Shown here: positions 1 through 8,613 of the stretch, one piece after another
Position numbering within the stretch: the first letter of the stretch is position 1
How the letters are laid out: the number at the start of each line of letters is the position of its first letter
Assembly (NCBI GenBank): GCA_025458675.1
Contig: JALORY010000005.1
Location: forward strand, 1 to 40,777
Length of the DNA stretch: 40,777 nucleotides
Direction of reading: 5' to 3'
DNA from: Gammaproteobacteria bacterium
GTDB lineage: Bacteria; Pseudomonadota; Gammaproteobacteria; Chromatiales; Chromatiaceae
Made by a program: the position numbers and the translations under genes
Notes under the pieces: generated by a model
Seen by the model: only the letters and a program-made list of their open reading frames with translations
Databases searched by the model: none
What the model was told of the DNA's origin: nothing

Positions 1-869
<869 letters not shown>

Positions 870-874
870 GGTCC

Positions 875-1564
875 TCACTCCTCGCGCGCCGCCGGCGCGA
901 GGACGGCCGGCACCGCGTTGTCCATCGGCTGGTAGAGCTCCTCGATCGCCCGTTGCATCGCGTAGGCCGATGGTCCCGACCGCGGCAGCTCCGCTTCCCA
1001 CAGGGCGGGGCGGACCGCGTTGCGCCAGACCAGGGTGCCGTGGCGCCCGTCGAAGGCCGCGGTCTCGAGCGGCGCGGCCGGGCGAGTGACCACGCCCGCG
1101 AGGGCGGTCAGCGTCTTGCCGGTCACGCCGGCGCAGTCCGGCGCGGCGTCGAGCAGCAGGACGCCGTCGGCGCCGGCGTCGCGCGCCAGCGCCACGAGCT
1201 CGCTGCGCAGCGGCGCCGGCGGACGGTCACCGGCACTCGCCGCGCGCTGCCACTCCGCCAGTCCGCGGGCCAGGCGGAGCGTCGCGTCGCTGCGCGGCGG
1301 CCGCACGATGTCGTAACCCTTCCAGTCGCGGACGAACAGGACGGCCGACTGGTCGAGCCGCGGCGCCATGTCCGGCCACTGGCAGCTCCCTGGCGCGTAG
1401 GTGACCGGCAGCACCAGGAGGCGGCGCAGCGGGCCGACGCCGCCGGCCGCGGCGGGTACGGCGGCTGTTCCGGCTGCGGGTGCTTCGCGACCCGTGCCGC
1501 AGGCGGCGAGGGCGGCAGCGAGGAGGGCGGCGAGGGCGAGTCGGATCGGTCGCACGTTGCTCAC
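875..1564 (-). CDS. Putative lipoprotein of unknown function
   Basis: 229 residues. The N-terminus is a lipoprotein signal with lipobox LAAC (Cys about residue 20), so the mature protein is probably anchored in the outer or inner membrane facing the periplasm. After a low-complexity Ala/Gly linker the mature part begins with a hydrophobic beta strand (RRLLVLPVTYAPG), which is common in small alpha/beta lipoproteins that bind outer-membrane complexes. I do not recognise the family. The GTG start at 1564 overlaps the TGA of the upstream lipoprotein gene (GTGA), which argues for translational coupling and a joint role. Its stop lies 5 nt before the EF-G-like gene. The longer in-frame extension upstream lies wholly inside the neighbouring gene and was discarded. 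Confidence 0.8.
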   Translation of the reverse strand: MSNVRPIRLALAALLAAALAACGTGREAPAAGTAAVPAAAGGVGPLRRLLVLPVTYAPGSCQWPDMAPRLDQSAVLFVRDWKGYDIVRPPRSDATLRLARGLAEWQRAASAGDRPPAPLRSELVALARDAGADGVLLLDAAPDCAGVTGKTLTALAGVVTRPAAPLETAAFDGRHGTLVWRNAVRPALWEAELPRSGPSAYAMQRAIEELYQPMDNAVPAVLAPAAREE

Positions 1565-2379
1565 TCCGTCCAGGCGACGGCCGGCAGGCGGCGCGTCGTC
1601 ATGGCGGCCAGCACCTGCGCGGTGTCGAGGATCGCCTCGCGCAACCGTTGGCCGTCGTTTTCCGCGAACTCCTTCATGGTCGCGCACCGCGGGGGCGGGG
1701 CGTCGGTGCTGCGTCGCCAGGGCGTGAGCAGGAGCGGGTCGCGCAGCAGCTCGGTGCCCTCGTGGCTCACCGTCAGCTCGGCGTCGACGACGACGCAGAT
1801 CGCGCAGTTCGCGCAGGTGCCGCTGCGCGGCGCGAGGCCGAAGGTGCGGATCGTGACCGTCACGTTTGCTGGCGGGCCCTCGCCCCCCGCGGGCGCGGCA
1901 CGCCGCACCAGGGCCGACCGCAGCTGCGACGGCAGGTCGACTTCCTGCAGGGTGCGCACGATGGTGTTCTGGTAGCGCCGCTCGTAGAGCTCGAGGCCCG
2001 TGGCGGCCGGCACCAGCAGCGAGCCGAGCGCGATCGTGCCCGCGTAGAGGGGTGGCGCCGCGGCGGCCAGCGCCGTGGCGATGGCGCCGGCGCCCTCGAG
2101 CGTGCGCTTCTCCTCGACCATCTTCTCCCGGCTGCGGTCCACCGGCCCCAGGTCGGGGCCGGCCGCCGCGCGCACCGCGACGGACACCGGCAGGGCGGGG
2201 AGCTCTGGCGAGCGCTCGAGACGCCGCACCGGCACGCGCTCGATCTCGGACGCGGGGTCGCGGGGCTGGTAGCCGGCCGGGGTGCCCGACTCCGGCGTAC
2301 TCCCGCAACCGGCGAGCAGGACGCCCGCGAGCAGCGCCGCGCCGGCCGCGGCGATCGGAGAGGGGGGCGGGGAGGACAT
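1561..2379 (-). CDS. Putative lipoprotein with a CxxCxxC motif
   Basis: 272 residues. A clear lipoprotein signal ends in lipobox LLAGC (Cys about residue 25). The central part contains a small hydrophobic Ala/Leu-rich region (about residues 100-130) that could be a membrane-associated helix. About residue 190 comes CANCAIC, followed by a further Cys in the C-terminal third (RCATMKEF). Such clustered cysteines in an exported protein suggest disulfides or metal binding, but no known family was recognised. It is the first gene of a minus-strand unit with the overlapping lipoprotein gene and the EF-G-like gene. ATG at 2379 directly precedes the signal peptide and is the natural start. Confidence 0.8.
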   Translation of the reverse strand: MSSPPPSPIAAAGAALLAGVLLAGCGSTPESGTPAGYQPRDPASEIERVPVRRLERSPELPALPVSVAVRAAAGPDLGPVDRSREKMVEEKRTLEGAGAIATALAAAAPPLYAGTIALGSLLVPAATGLELYERRYQNTIVRTLQEVDLPSQLRSALVRRAAPAGGEGPPANVTVTIRTFGLAPRSGTCANCAICVVVDAELTVSHEGTELLRDPLLLTPWRRSTDAPPPRCATMKEFAENDGQRLREAILDTAQVLAAMTTRRLPAVAWTE

Positions 2380-2504
2380 GGCGATCCGGCTCTGCTTCCG
2401 AGGAAAAACCGCAACTTACCCAGGGTATCCGTCCGTCGTCTTGACGGCCGGCAATCGCCCGCCACGTCGCCAGCTTGCGGCGGCGGGCCGGCAGAGGCGA
2501 AATC

Positions 2505-2510
2505 TATACT
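2505..2510 (+). promoter_or_regulatory. Possible -10 element of the redox operon
   Basis: TATACT stands 55 nt before the aldo/keto reductase start, in the 185-nt region between divergent genes. It matches the sigma70 -10 consensus in five of six bases, but no good -35 lies at 16-18 nt spacing. An activator-dependent promoter is possible. Nothing else was seen in this intergenic stretch. Confidence 0.3.
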
Positions 2511-2564
2511 CAATCGGCGCGGGCGGCACGATCGTGGCGCCCGCCAGTCGATCCGGAGGGCCCC

Positions 2565-3770
2565 ATGAAGCGCCGCCAGTTCCTCAAGACCTCGCTCCTT
2601 GCCCCCGCCGCGGTCGCGGTGTCCCCGGCGCCGGCGCGGGCAGCACCCGAGAAGGCTCGCGTCGAGCAGTACCGCGTGCTCGGCCGGACCGGCATGCGGA
2701 TCAGCGATATCTCGTTCGGCGCCGGCCAGGTGCCCTCGGCCTCGCTGGTGCTGCGCGCCGTCGACCAGGGCGTGAACTACTTCGACACGGCGCCCGACTA
2801 CGGACAGAGCGAGGCGATCATCGGCGAGGCGCTCGCCAAGCTCGGGGCGCGGCGCGAGCAGGTCCACGTCGCCTCGAAGTTCTGCCGGCCGGTGGGCTAC
2901 GAGGAAGGGGTGAGCCACCTGCAGCTCGGCGCGACGAAGGCCGACTACAAGTCGGCGGTCGAAGGCAGCCTCAAGCGCCTGCAGACCGCGTACCTCGACG
3001 CGGTCTTCGTCCACGCGATCGGGGGCGTCAACGACTACGAGAAGGAGCGGCGCCGGCTGCTCGACGAGGCGATGCTCTCGGCCTTTCAGGAGCTCAGGCA
3101 GGAGGGCAAGGTGCGCTGGCTCGCGGTCTCGTCCCACGGGCCCTACCACATGGAGCGTCTGCTGACGGACGCGGTCGGCTCCGGGCACTTCGACTACGTC
3201 ATGCCCGCGTTCAACTTCGTCAAGTTCCCCAAGGTGCCGGAGGTGCTCAGACTGGCGAGGGAGCGCAATGTCGGCGTCGTGGCGATGAAGACGCTCGCTG
3301 GCGCGAAGGACGCCGGGGTGCTCGGCCCGCAGGACGTGCCCTTCGAGCAGGCGGCGTTCAAGTGGGTGCTGAAGCACCCGGAGGTCGCGGGGCTCGTCGT
3401 GACGATGAAGCGCGTCAGCGACCTCGACCTGTTCCTGCCGGCTTCGGGGGCGCCGTTCACGGCGGCCGACCAGCGGGTGCTCGACCGCTATGCCGCCGCC
3501 TTCGGCACCGACTACTGCCGCACCGGCTGCAGCGACTGCGAGCCGGCCTGCCCGGCGGGGGTGCCGGTCGCGTCCGTGCTGCGTTTCCAGATGTACTTCA
3601 CCGACTACGGCGACCAGAAGCGGGCGATGGCCGAGTACGCGGCGCTCGAGCGCAAGGCCGACGTCTGCCTCGGCTGCGAACCGTCGCCCTGCAATGCGGC
3701 CTGCCCGCACGGCGTGCCCGTGGCGGCCAAGCTGCACGCCGCGCACCGCGACCTCGGGACGCGGGTCTGA
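2565..3770 (+). CDS. Tat-exported aldo/keto reductase with two C-terminal iron-sulfur binding sites
   Basis: 401 residues. The start MKRRQFLKTSLLAP followed by an Ala-rich hydrophobic stretch ending ARA (residue 26) is a twin-arginine signal, so the folded protein should be exported. The aldo/keto reductase barrel (about 35-310) keeps the tetrad Asp74, Tyr79, Lys105 and His150. The tail has two cysteine sets, Cys318/322/325/329 and Cys368/371/376/380, each ending in CP, as in ferredoxin-type 4Fe-4S proteins. Family knowledge: aldo/keto reductases use NADPH, which is absent from the periplasm, so either another electron donor feeds the iron-sulfur sites or the barrel binds a different cofactor. 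It leads an operon; the next gene starts 3 nt after its stop. A strong ribosome site CGGAGGG lies 4-10 nt before ATG 2565. Substrate unknown. Confidence 0.9.
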   Translation: MKRRQFLKTSLLAPAAVAVSPAPARAAPEKARVEQYRVLGRTGMRISDISFGAGQVPSASLVLRAVDQGVNYFDTAPDYGQSEAIIGEALAKLGARREQVHVASKFCRPVGYEEGVSHLQLGATKADYKSAVEGSLKRLQTAYLDAVFVHAIGGVNDYEKERRRLLDEAMLSAFQELRQEGKVRWLAVSSHGPYHMERLLTDAVGSGHFDYVMPAFNFVKFPKVPEVLRLARERNVGVVAMKTLAGAKDAGVLGPQDVPFEQAAFKWVLKHPEVAGLVVTMKRVSDLDLFLPASGAPFTAADQRVLDRYAAAFGTDYCRTGCSDCEPACPAGVPVASVLRFQMYFTDYGDQKRAMAEYAALERKADVCLGCEPSPCNAACPHGVPVAAKLHAAHRDLGTRV

Positions 3771-3773
3771 GCC

Positions 3774-4727
3774 ATGGCGGAACCGCGGCCGGCCCCGGCG
3801 GTCGCACGCGCCGCGCTGCTCGTGTTCCCGCCCCTGCTGGCGGCGGGGCTGTGGTGGCAGGCGCAGCACCACGACGCGGGGCTCGTCGCGTTCGAGGGCG
3901 CGCGCACGGAAGCGCAGGACCCGCTCGTGGCACGCCTGCCCGAGACCCTCGCCGGCCTGCCGAAGGCGGGCGTGCCGCGCCACTATCGGCGCGACAACCT
4001 CTACGAGTACGTGAACGGCCATGCGGAGTACTACCTCTCCGCCGGGTTCGAGGGGCTGCTCGTCGTGGAGTACGGGGCCGACTCCCAGGGCCAGCCGCTG
4101 CTCGTCGCCAACCTCTGGGACATGGGCCGGCCGCTGCACGCGCTGGGCGTGTTGATGGACGAGGCGGGCCCGCAGGCGGCCGCCCGCGTCGCCGACCCGC
4201 CCGTGCTCGAGACGGCCAAGGGGCTCTCGTTCGCGCACGGTGCACGCTACGTGCAGCTGACGCGTTTTGCCGAGGGCGTCGACCTGAACGCCGCCACGTC
4301 GGGGCTGCGTCCGGCGCTCGGCAAGGGGGAGGGCGGCGGCCTGGCCGAGATCGCCTTTCCCGACTTCGGCGCCGCGCTTGCGACCCGCTTCGTCAAGGAG
4401 GGCTACCGCGGCTACGACGCGCTCGCCAACGTGGTCGAACGGCGCTTTGCGCGAGACGGCGGCGAGCTGACGGCCTTCGTGGTCGAGGCGGCGCCGGCGA
4501 AGGTGGCGGAGGTGCAGCGCGCGCTGCTCGCCTTTCTCGCGACGGAGGGCATACCGCACCGCCCGGTGACGGCAGGCGCGGTCACGCTGCACCACGTGGA
4601 GGACCGCTATGAGGGCGAGTGGTTCTTCGCGGCCGGCGGGGGCCGGCTCGTCGGCGCCTTTGCGCCGCCCGACGACGCGCTCGCGCAGGCCGTCGCGGCC
4701 CACTTGCAGGCGGAGGTGAAACCGTGA
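3774..4727 (+). CDS. DUF6599-like membrane-anchored protein
   Basis: 317 residues. A hydrophobic segment near the N-terminus (about 13-27, VARAALLVFPPLLAAGLWW) looks like an uncleaved anchor or signal, putting the rest in the periplasm. The motif YRRDNLYEYVNGHAEYYL (about 65-82) followed by a beta-rich stretch resembles the DUF6599 family, whose function is unknown. No catalytic residues could be assigned. It lies 3 nt after the aldo/keto reductase gene, and its stop overlaps the GTG of the DUF362 gene (GTGA), so the three are surely co-translated. Context suggests a structural or substrate-handling part of an exported iron-sulfur redox complex; that is inference. The DUF6599 name is from memory of the motif. 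Confidence 0.8.
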   Translation: MAEPRPAPAVARAALLVFPPLLAAGLWWQAQHHDAGLVAFEGARTEAQDPLVARLPETLAGLPKAGVPRHYRRDNLYEYVNGHAEYYLSAGFEGLLVVEYGADSQGQPLLVANLWDMGRPLHALGVLMDEAGPQAAARVADPPVLETAKGLSFAHGARYVQLTRFAEGVDLNAATSGLRPALGKGEGGGLAEIAFPDFGAALATRFVKEGYRGYDALANVVERRFARDGGELTAFVVEAAPAKVAEVQRALLAFLATEGIPHRPVTAGAVTLHHVEDRYEGEWFFAAGGGRLVGAFAPPDDALAQAVAAHLQAEVKP

Positions 4728-5743
4728 CCTCGGGCGAACGACCGAAGCGCCGCTCGCAGCACGGCCGGCAGGCGCGGCCGCTCACGCGCCGCGAGTTCCT
4801 GCTCGAGATGGGAGCGCTCGCCGGTGTCGCGGCAGGCGCCGGCGCCCTCGCCTGGCTCGCCTACAGCGACGAGCCGGTGCGCCGCGAGGAAGAGGTCGTG
4901 CACCGGCTGCCGGACTTCCGCGTGCCGGCCTCGACCATGCACCCGCTGCTGGCGGTCGTGCACGGCACACAGCCGGAGGCGATGGTGCGCGAGGCAGTCG
5001 GCCGTCTCGGTGGCATCGGGCGTTTCGTGCAGAAGGGCGAGCGCGTTCTGGTGAAGCCCAACGTCGGCTGGGACCGTCAACCCGAACAGGCGGCGAACAC
5101 CAACCCCGAGGTGGTCGGCGCGGTCGTCGCGCTGTGCCGCGAGGCGGGCGCCTCGACGGTGTGGGTGAGTGACGTCTCGCTCAACGACCCTGCCCGTTCC
5201 TTCGCGCGCTCGGGCATCCGGGCCGCGGCCCAGGGGGCCGGGGCCGAGGTGCGCCTGCCCGGCGCGAACGACTTCTTCGCCACCGACATGGGCGGCAGCC
5301 TGCTGCGCGTGTGGCCGGTGTCGCGCTTCTTCCACGAGGTGGATCGCGTCATCAACGTGCCGATCGTCAAGCACCACTCGCTCTGCGGGTGCACGCTGGC
5401 GATGAAGAACTGGTACGGCGTGCTCGGCGGGCGGCGCAACCAGCTGCACCAGGACATCCACACGTCCATCGTCGACCTCGCGCACGCGGTGCGCCCGACG
5501 CTCACGGTCATGGACGCCATCCGCGTGCTCAAGCGCAACGGACCGACCGGCGGCAGCCTCGACGACGTCGCGATCGAGAACACGATCGTCGCGGGGCTGG
5601 ACGAAGTCGCGATCGATTCCTGGAGCCTGCAACTCCTCGGCCTCACGCCCGACAAGGTGCGCTACCTCGCGATGGGGCAGGAGCGTGGCCTCGGCGTGGT
5701 CGACTGGCGCTCGCTCAACTGGGTCGAGAGCCAGGTGGGCTGA
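4724..5743 (+). CDS. Tat-exported DUF362 family protein
   Basis: 339 residues from GTG 4724, which overlaps the previous stop. The N-terminus has TRREFLLEMGALAGVAAGAG (about 25-44), a twin-arginine signal with its hydrophobic core. The DUF362 core follows: VLVKPNVGWDR, then NTNPEVVGAVV, then INVPIVKHHSLCGCTLAMKN, then GGRRNQLHQDIHTSIVDLA. The conserved Lys/His/Asn residues in these motifs are typical of the family, whose reaction is unknown; some family members carry ferredoxin domains, but this one has none, and the iron-sulfur sites are supplied by the genes on either side. Tat export usually means a cofactor is inserted in the cytosol first. The last gene of the operon (larC) makes such a cofactor, which makes the pairing interesting. 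Confidence 0.88.
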   Translation: MTSGERPKRRSQHGRQARPLTRREFLLEMGALAGVAAGAGALAWLAYSDEPVRREEEVVHRLPDFRVPASTMHPLLAVVHGTQPEAMVREAVGRLGGIGRFVQKGERVLVKPNVGWDRQPEQAANTNPEVVGAVVALCREAGASTVWVSDVSLNDPARSFARSGIRAAAQGAGAEVRLPGANDFFATDMGGSLLRVWPVSRFFHEVDRVINVPIVKHHSLCGCTLAMKNWYGVLGGRRNQLHQDIHTSIVDLAHAVRPTLTVMDAIRVLKRNGPTGGSLDDVAIENTIVAGLDEVAIDSWSLQLLGLTPDKVRYLAMGQERGLGVVDWRSLNWVESQVG

Positions 5744-5747
5744 GCCC

Positions 5748-7274
5748 GTGCGACTGATCCCGCTCAAGCTCCGCACCCTGCGCCGCTGGTGGGCGGTGTT
5801 CTTCCTCGCCCTGTTCCTGTTCCTGCTCGTCGTCACCGACTACCACCGCATGCAGGGCTGGCAGACCTCGCTGCTGCTCGAGCTCGACCCGCTCACCGCG
5901 CTCGGCGGCCTGCTCACCAGCGGCACGGTCTACAAGGGCCTCGCGCTCGCGCTGATCGTCCTCGTGCCGACGCTGGTCTTCGGACGCTTCTTCTGCTCCT
6001 GGGTCTGCCCGCTCGGCATCATGAACCAGATCGCCGGCCGGCTCTTCAGCCGCCGGCGGCCGGCGCAGGAGCAGGAGCAGAACGCCTACCGGCCGGTCTT
6101 CGCGCTCAAGTACTACCTCCTGACCGCGCTGCTCGTCCTCGCCCTGTGGGGGTCGCTGCAGATCGGCCTGCTCGACCCGATCGCGCTCACCGTGCGCTCG
6201 TTCACCGCGGCGGTGCTGCCGGCGCTCGACCGGGTCGGCGCGCCGGTGCACCTGCACCCGCCGGTGTTCTGGGGCGGCGCGCTGATCGCGGGGCTCTTCC
6301 TCGCGATCATCGTGGCGAACCGCTACATGCCGCGCTTCTTCTGCCGCGTGCTCTGCCCCCTCGGCGCGCTGCTCGGCGTGCTGTCGCGGCGCGCCCCGTT
6401 CCGCATCCAGCGGGACCTCGACAAGTGCACCGACTGCAACAAGTGCCTGCGGCACTGCCAGGGGGCCTGCGACCCGCACCGCGAGCTGCGCGTCGCGGAG
6501 TGTCACGTCTGCATGAACTGCCTCGAGGACTGCCCGGAGGACGCGCTGCACTACGGCCTCGCGACGCCGCGCAGCTCCGCGCACCGGCCGATAGACGTCA
6601 GCCGTCGGCGCCTGGTCGAGACGGCGATCGGCACGGCCGTGGCCTTCCCGATGCTGCGCAGCTCGGTCTCCGCGAGCACGGTGCCCACCGCGCCCGTGAT
6701 CCGGCCGCCGGGCTCGCTCGCCGAGGTGGAATTCCTCGGCCGCTGCATCAAGTGTGCGGCCTGCATGCGCGTCTGTCCCACCAACGTGCTGCAGCCCGCG
6801 CTGCTCGAGGCCGGCATCGAGGGGCTGTGGACTCCCGTGCTCGTCAATCGCGTCGGCTGGTGCGAGCAGTACTGCGTGCTCTGCGGCCAGGTGTGCCCGA
6901 CGGGCGCGATCCGCCGCATCACTGTCGCCGAGAAGAGCGGCCAGCCGCCCCACGCGCAGCCGATCCGCCTCGGCACGGCGTTCTACGACCACGGCCGCTG
7001 CCTGCCCTGGGCGATGCACGTGCCCTGCATCGTCTGCGAGGAGATGTGCCCGACTTCGCCCAAGGCGATCTGGTACGAGGTGGCGCAGGTACCCGGCCGC
7101 GACGGGAAGCCGATCGAGCTCAAGCGACCCTATGTCGAGCCGAAGCTCTGCATCGGCTGCGGCATCTGCGAGAACAAGTGTCCGGTCGAGGACCTGCCGG
7201 CGATCCGCGTGAGCTCGGTCGGCGAGACGCGCTCCTCGACCAACCAGATGCTGCTCAAGGGCTCGTCCGGCTGA
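5748..7274 (+). CDS. Membrane polyferredoxin, NapH-like part fused to a NapG-like ferredoxin part
   Basis: 508 residues from GTG 5748, 4 nt after the DUF362 stop. The N-terminal half has about four membrane helices, the motifs FCSWVCPLG (82-90) and FCRVLCPLG (198-206), and two 4Fe-4S sites starting at Cys227 and Cys252, exactly as in NapH/CcoG-type quinol-linked electron carriers. Then comes an internal SRRRLVETAIGTAVAFPM (285-302), like a twin-arginine segment, followed by four further cysteine sets (from Cys333, Cys372, about Cys418 and Cys468), as in NapG/MauM periplasmic ferredoxins. So two proteins normally separate appear joined. Likely role: pass electrons from the quinol pool to the exported partners of the operon. 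The electron direction cannot be told from sequence. Confidence 0.88.
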   Translation: MRLIPLKLRTLRRWWAVFFLALFLFLLVVTDYHRMQGWQTSLLLELDPLTALGGLLTSGTVYKGLALALIVLVPTLVFGRFFCSWVCPLGIMNQIAGRLFSRRRPAQEQEQNAYRPVFALKYYLLTALLVLALWGSLQIGLLDPIALTVRSFTAAVLPALDRVGAPVHLHPPVFWGGALIAGLFLAIIVANRYMPRFFCRVLCPLGALLGVLSRRAPFRIQRDLDKCTDCNKCLRHCQGACDPHRELRVAECHVCMNCLEDCPEDALHYGLATPRSSAHRPIDVSRRRLVETAIGTAVAFPMLRSSVSASTVPTAPVIRPPGSLAEVEFLGRCIKCAACMRVCPTNVLQPALLEAGIEGLWTPVLVNRVGWCEQYCVLCGQVCPTGAIRRITVAEKSGQPPHAQPIRLGTAFYDHGRCLPWAMHVPCIVCEEMCPTSPKAIWYEVAQVPGRDGKPIELKRPYVEPKLCIGCGICENKCPVEDLPAIRVSSVGETRSSTNQMLLKGSSG

Positions 7275-7297
7275 CGCGGTATCGGGGGCGACACGAC

Positions 7298-8476
7298 GTG
7301 AGCAAAGGACTGCACCTGCAACTCGACCCGGTGGGCGGCATCGCCGGCGACATGGTGTGCGCGGCGCTGCTCGACGCCTTTCCCGAGCGCCTCGACGGCC
7401 TGCGCGCGACGGTCGCCGCCCTCGAGCCCCCTGCCGGCTGGGCGATCGAGCTCGACGAGGTCGCCGAGCCGATCCGTGGCCACCGGTTCCGCGTCGTCCT
7501 GCCCGGCCGTCCCGACCACCGCCACCGCCACTGGCGGGACATCCGCGCGCTGCTCGAGGAGCGGCTCGACGATGCCGCCGTGCGCGCTCGGGCGCTCGCG
7601 ATCTTTTCCCGCCTCGCCGAGGCGGAGGCGCGCGTGCACGGCGTCGCGGTCGACGCGGTCGAGTTCCACGAGGTCGGCGACTGGGACTCGATCATCGACA
7701 TCGTCGGCGCCGCCCAGCTCCTCGAGGGGCTCGACGTGGTCTCCGCCAGCTGCGGCGCGCTGCCGCTCGGGGGCGGCACCGTGCGTACGGCGCACGGCGA
7801 GCTGCCGGTCCCTGCGCCGGCGACGCTCGCCCTGCTCGCGGGCTTTGCCTGGCAGGACGACGGGATCGGCGGCGAGCGCGTGACACCGACCGGGGCGGCG
7901 ATTCTCGCCGCGCTCGCGCCGTCGCCGGTGATGCCCGCAGGGACGCTGCGCGCGACCGGTGTCGGCTACGGGACGCGTCGGCTCGGCGGCAAGCCCAACT
8001 GCCTGCGCGTGCTCTGCCTCGAGCGCGCCTCCGCGGGGATCGCAACCGAGACGTTGCTCGCGCTCGCGTTCGAGGTCGACGACCAGGCCGCAGAGGACCT
8101 CGCCGACGCGCTCGAACGGCTGCGCGGCGTCGTCGGCGTGGTCGACGTGCAGGTGGTCGCGTCGCTCGGCAAGCGGGGCCGCCTCGTGCAGGGCGTGCGC
8201 GCGCTGCTGCACCCGGCGGCGCTGGGCGGGGCGATCGACCGTTGCCTGCGCGACACCACGACCATCGGCCTGCGCTGGCACGCGGTCGAGCGCGTCGTGC
8301 TCGCGCGTCGCCTCGTCGAGGTCGAGGTCGAGGGGCGGCGGATGCAGGTGAAGGTCGTGGATCGCCCGGGCGGCGCGACCGCGAAGGTCGAGAGCCGCTC
8401 GCTCGCCGACGTGGCGGACGAGGCCGAGCGACGCCGCCTGCGCCGGCTCGCCGAGGCCGCCGCGCTGCGCGGCTGA
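7298..8476 (+). CDS. larC: Nickel-pincer cofactor nickel insertion protein LarC
   Basis: 392 residues, the full fused form of LarC (formerly DUF111). LarC is the CTP-dependent cyclometallase that inserts nickel into pyridinium-3,5-bisthiocarboxylic acid mononucleotide, the last step to the nickel-pincer nucleotide used by lactate racemase and related LarA enzymes. Visible family motifs: LQLDPVGGIAGDM near the N-terminus, a His-rich short stretch (DHRHRHW, about residue 70), EFHEVGDWDSIIDIVG, and LPLGGGTVRTAHGELPVPAPAT in shortened form across residues 150-175. The start is GTG 7298, 23 nt after the polyferredoxin stop and on the same strand, so it is likely the fifth gene of that operon. larE and larB lie 3 kb further on; larA is not in the window. 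Confidence 0.92.
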   Translation: MSKGLHLQLDPVGGIAGDMVCAALLDAFPERLDGLRATVAALEPPAGWAIELDEVAEPIRGHRFRVVLPGRPDHRHRHWRDIRALLEERLDDAAVRARALAIFSRLAEAEARVHGVAVDAVEFHEVGDWDSIIDIVGAAQLLEGLDVVSASCGALPLGGGTVRTAHGELPVPAPATLALLAGFAWQDDGIGGERVTPTGAAILAALAPSPVMPAGTLRATGVGYGTRRLGGKPNCLRVLCLERASAGIATETLLALAFEVDDQAAEDLADALERLRGVVGVVDVQVVASLGKRGRLVQGVRALLHPAALGGAIDRCLRDTTTIGLRWHAVERVVLARRLVEVEVEGRRMQVKVVDRPGGATAKVESRSLADVADEAERRRLRRLAEAAALRG

Positions 8477-8541
8477 CCCGTGTCCGGCCCGCGTCAAGCC
8501 ACCCCGGCAATTTGCGGAGGCCGGTCCCACGGGCCGGGGCG

Positions 8542-8547
8542 TATGAT
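8542..8547 (+). promoter_or_regulatory. Possible -10 element upstream of the DUF3313-like lipoprotein gene
   Basis: TATGAT (five of six consensus bases) lies 66 nt after the larC stop and 72 nt before the likely start of the next gene. No convincing -35 is present at normal spacing. It suggests that the lipoprotein gene has its own promoter. Confidence 0.3.
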
Positions 8548-8613
8548 CACCGCCGAGCGCGCCGGCCGCCGTCCCGGCGGCGGCGCTCCATTCGTCCGGG
8601 GAGGGCTGTGCAC

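Noticed and set aside
1860-4703. Very long open frame on the minus strand (947 codons).
   Set aside because: It is an opposite-strand shadow of the aldo/keto reductase and DUF6599 genes; composition is Arg/His/Ala-rich with no domain motif, and the plus-strand frames carry full motifs and ribosome sites.
4724-5743. DUF362 protein as a possible LarA (lactate racemase) homologue.
   Set aside because: LarA belongs to a different family (DUF2088) and its conserved pattern was not found; only the operon link with larC suggests a connection.
5789-8476. 895-codon open frame on the plus strand that would join the polyferredoxin region to larC.
   Set aside because: Only its last part is larC. Upstream it is an out-of-frame reading of the polyferredoxin gene with Arg/Ala-rich sequence; the GTG at 7298 gives the normal LarC start.
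2475-8547. TTGCGG followed after 24 nt by TATACT (2475-2510) or TATGAT (8512-8547) as a shared promoter class.
   Set aside because: A 24-nt spacer is too long for sigma70, and two short matches in GC-rich sequence are likely chance.
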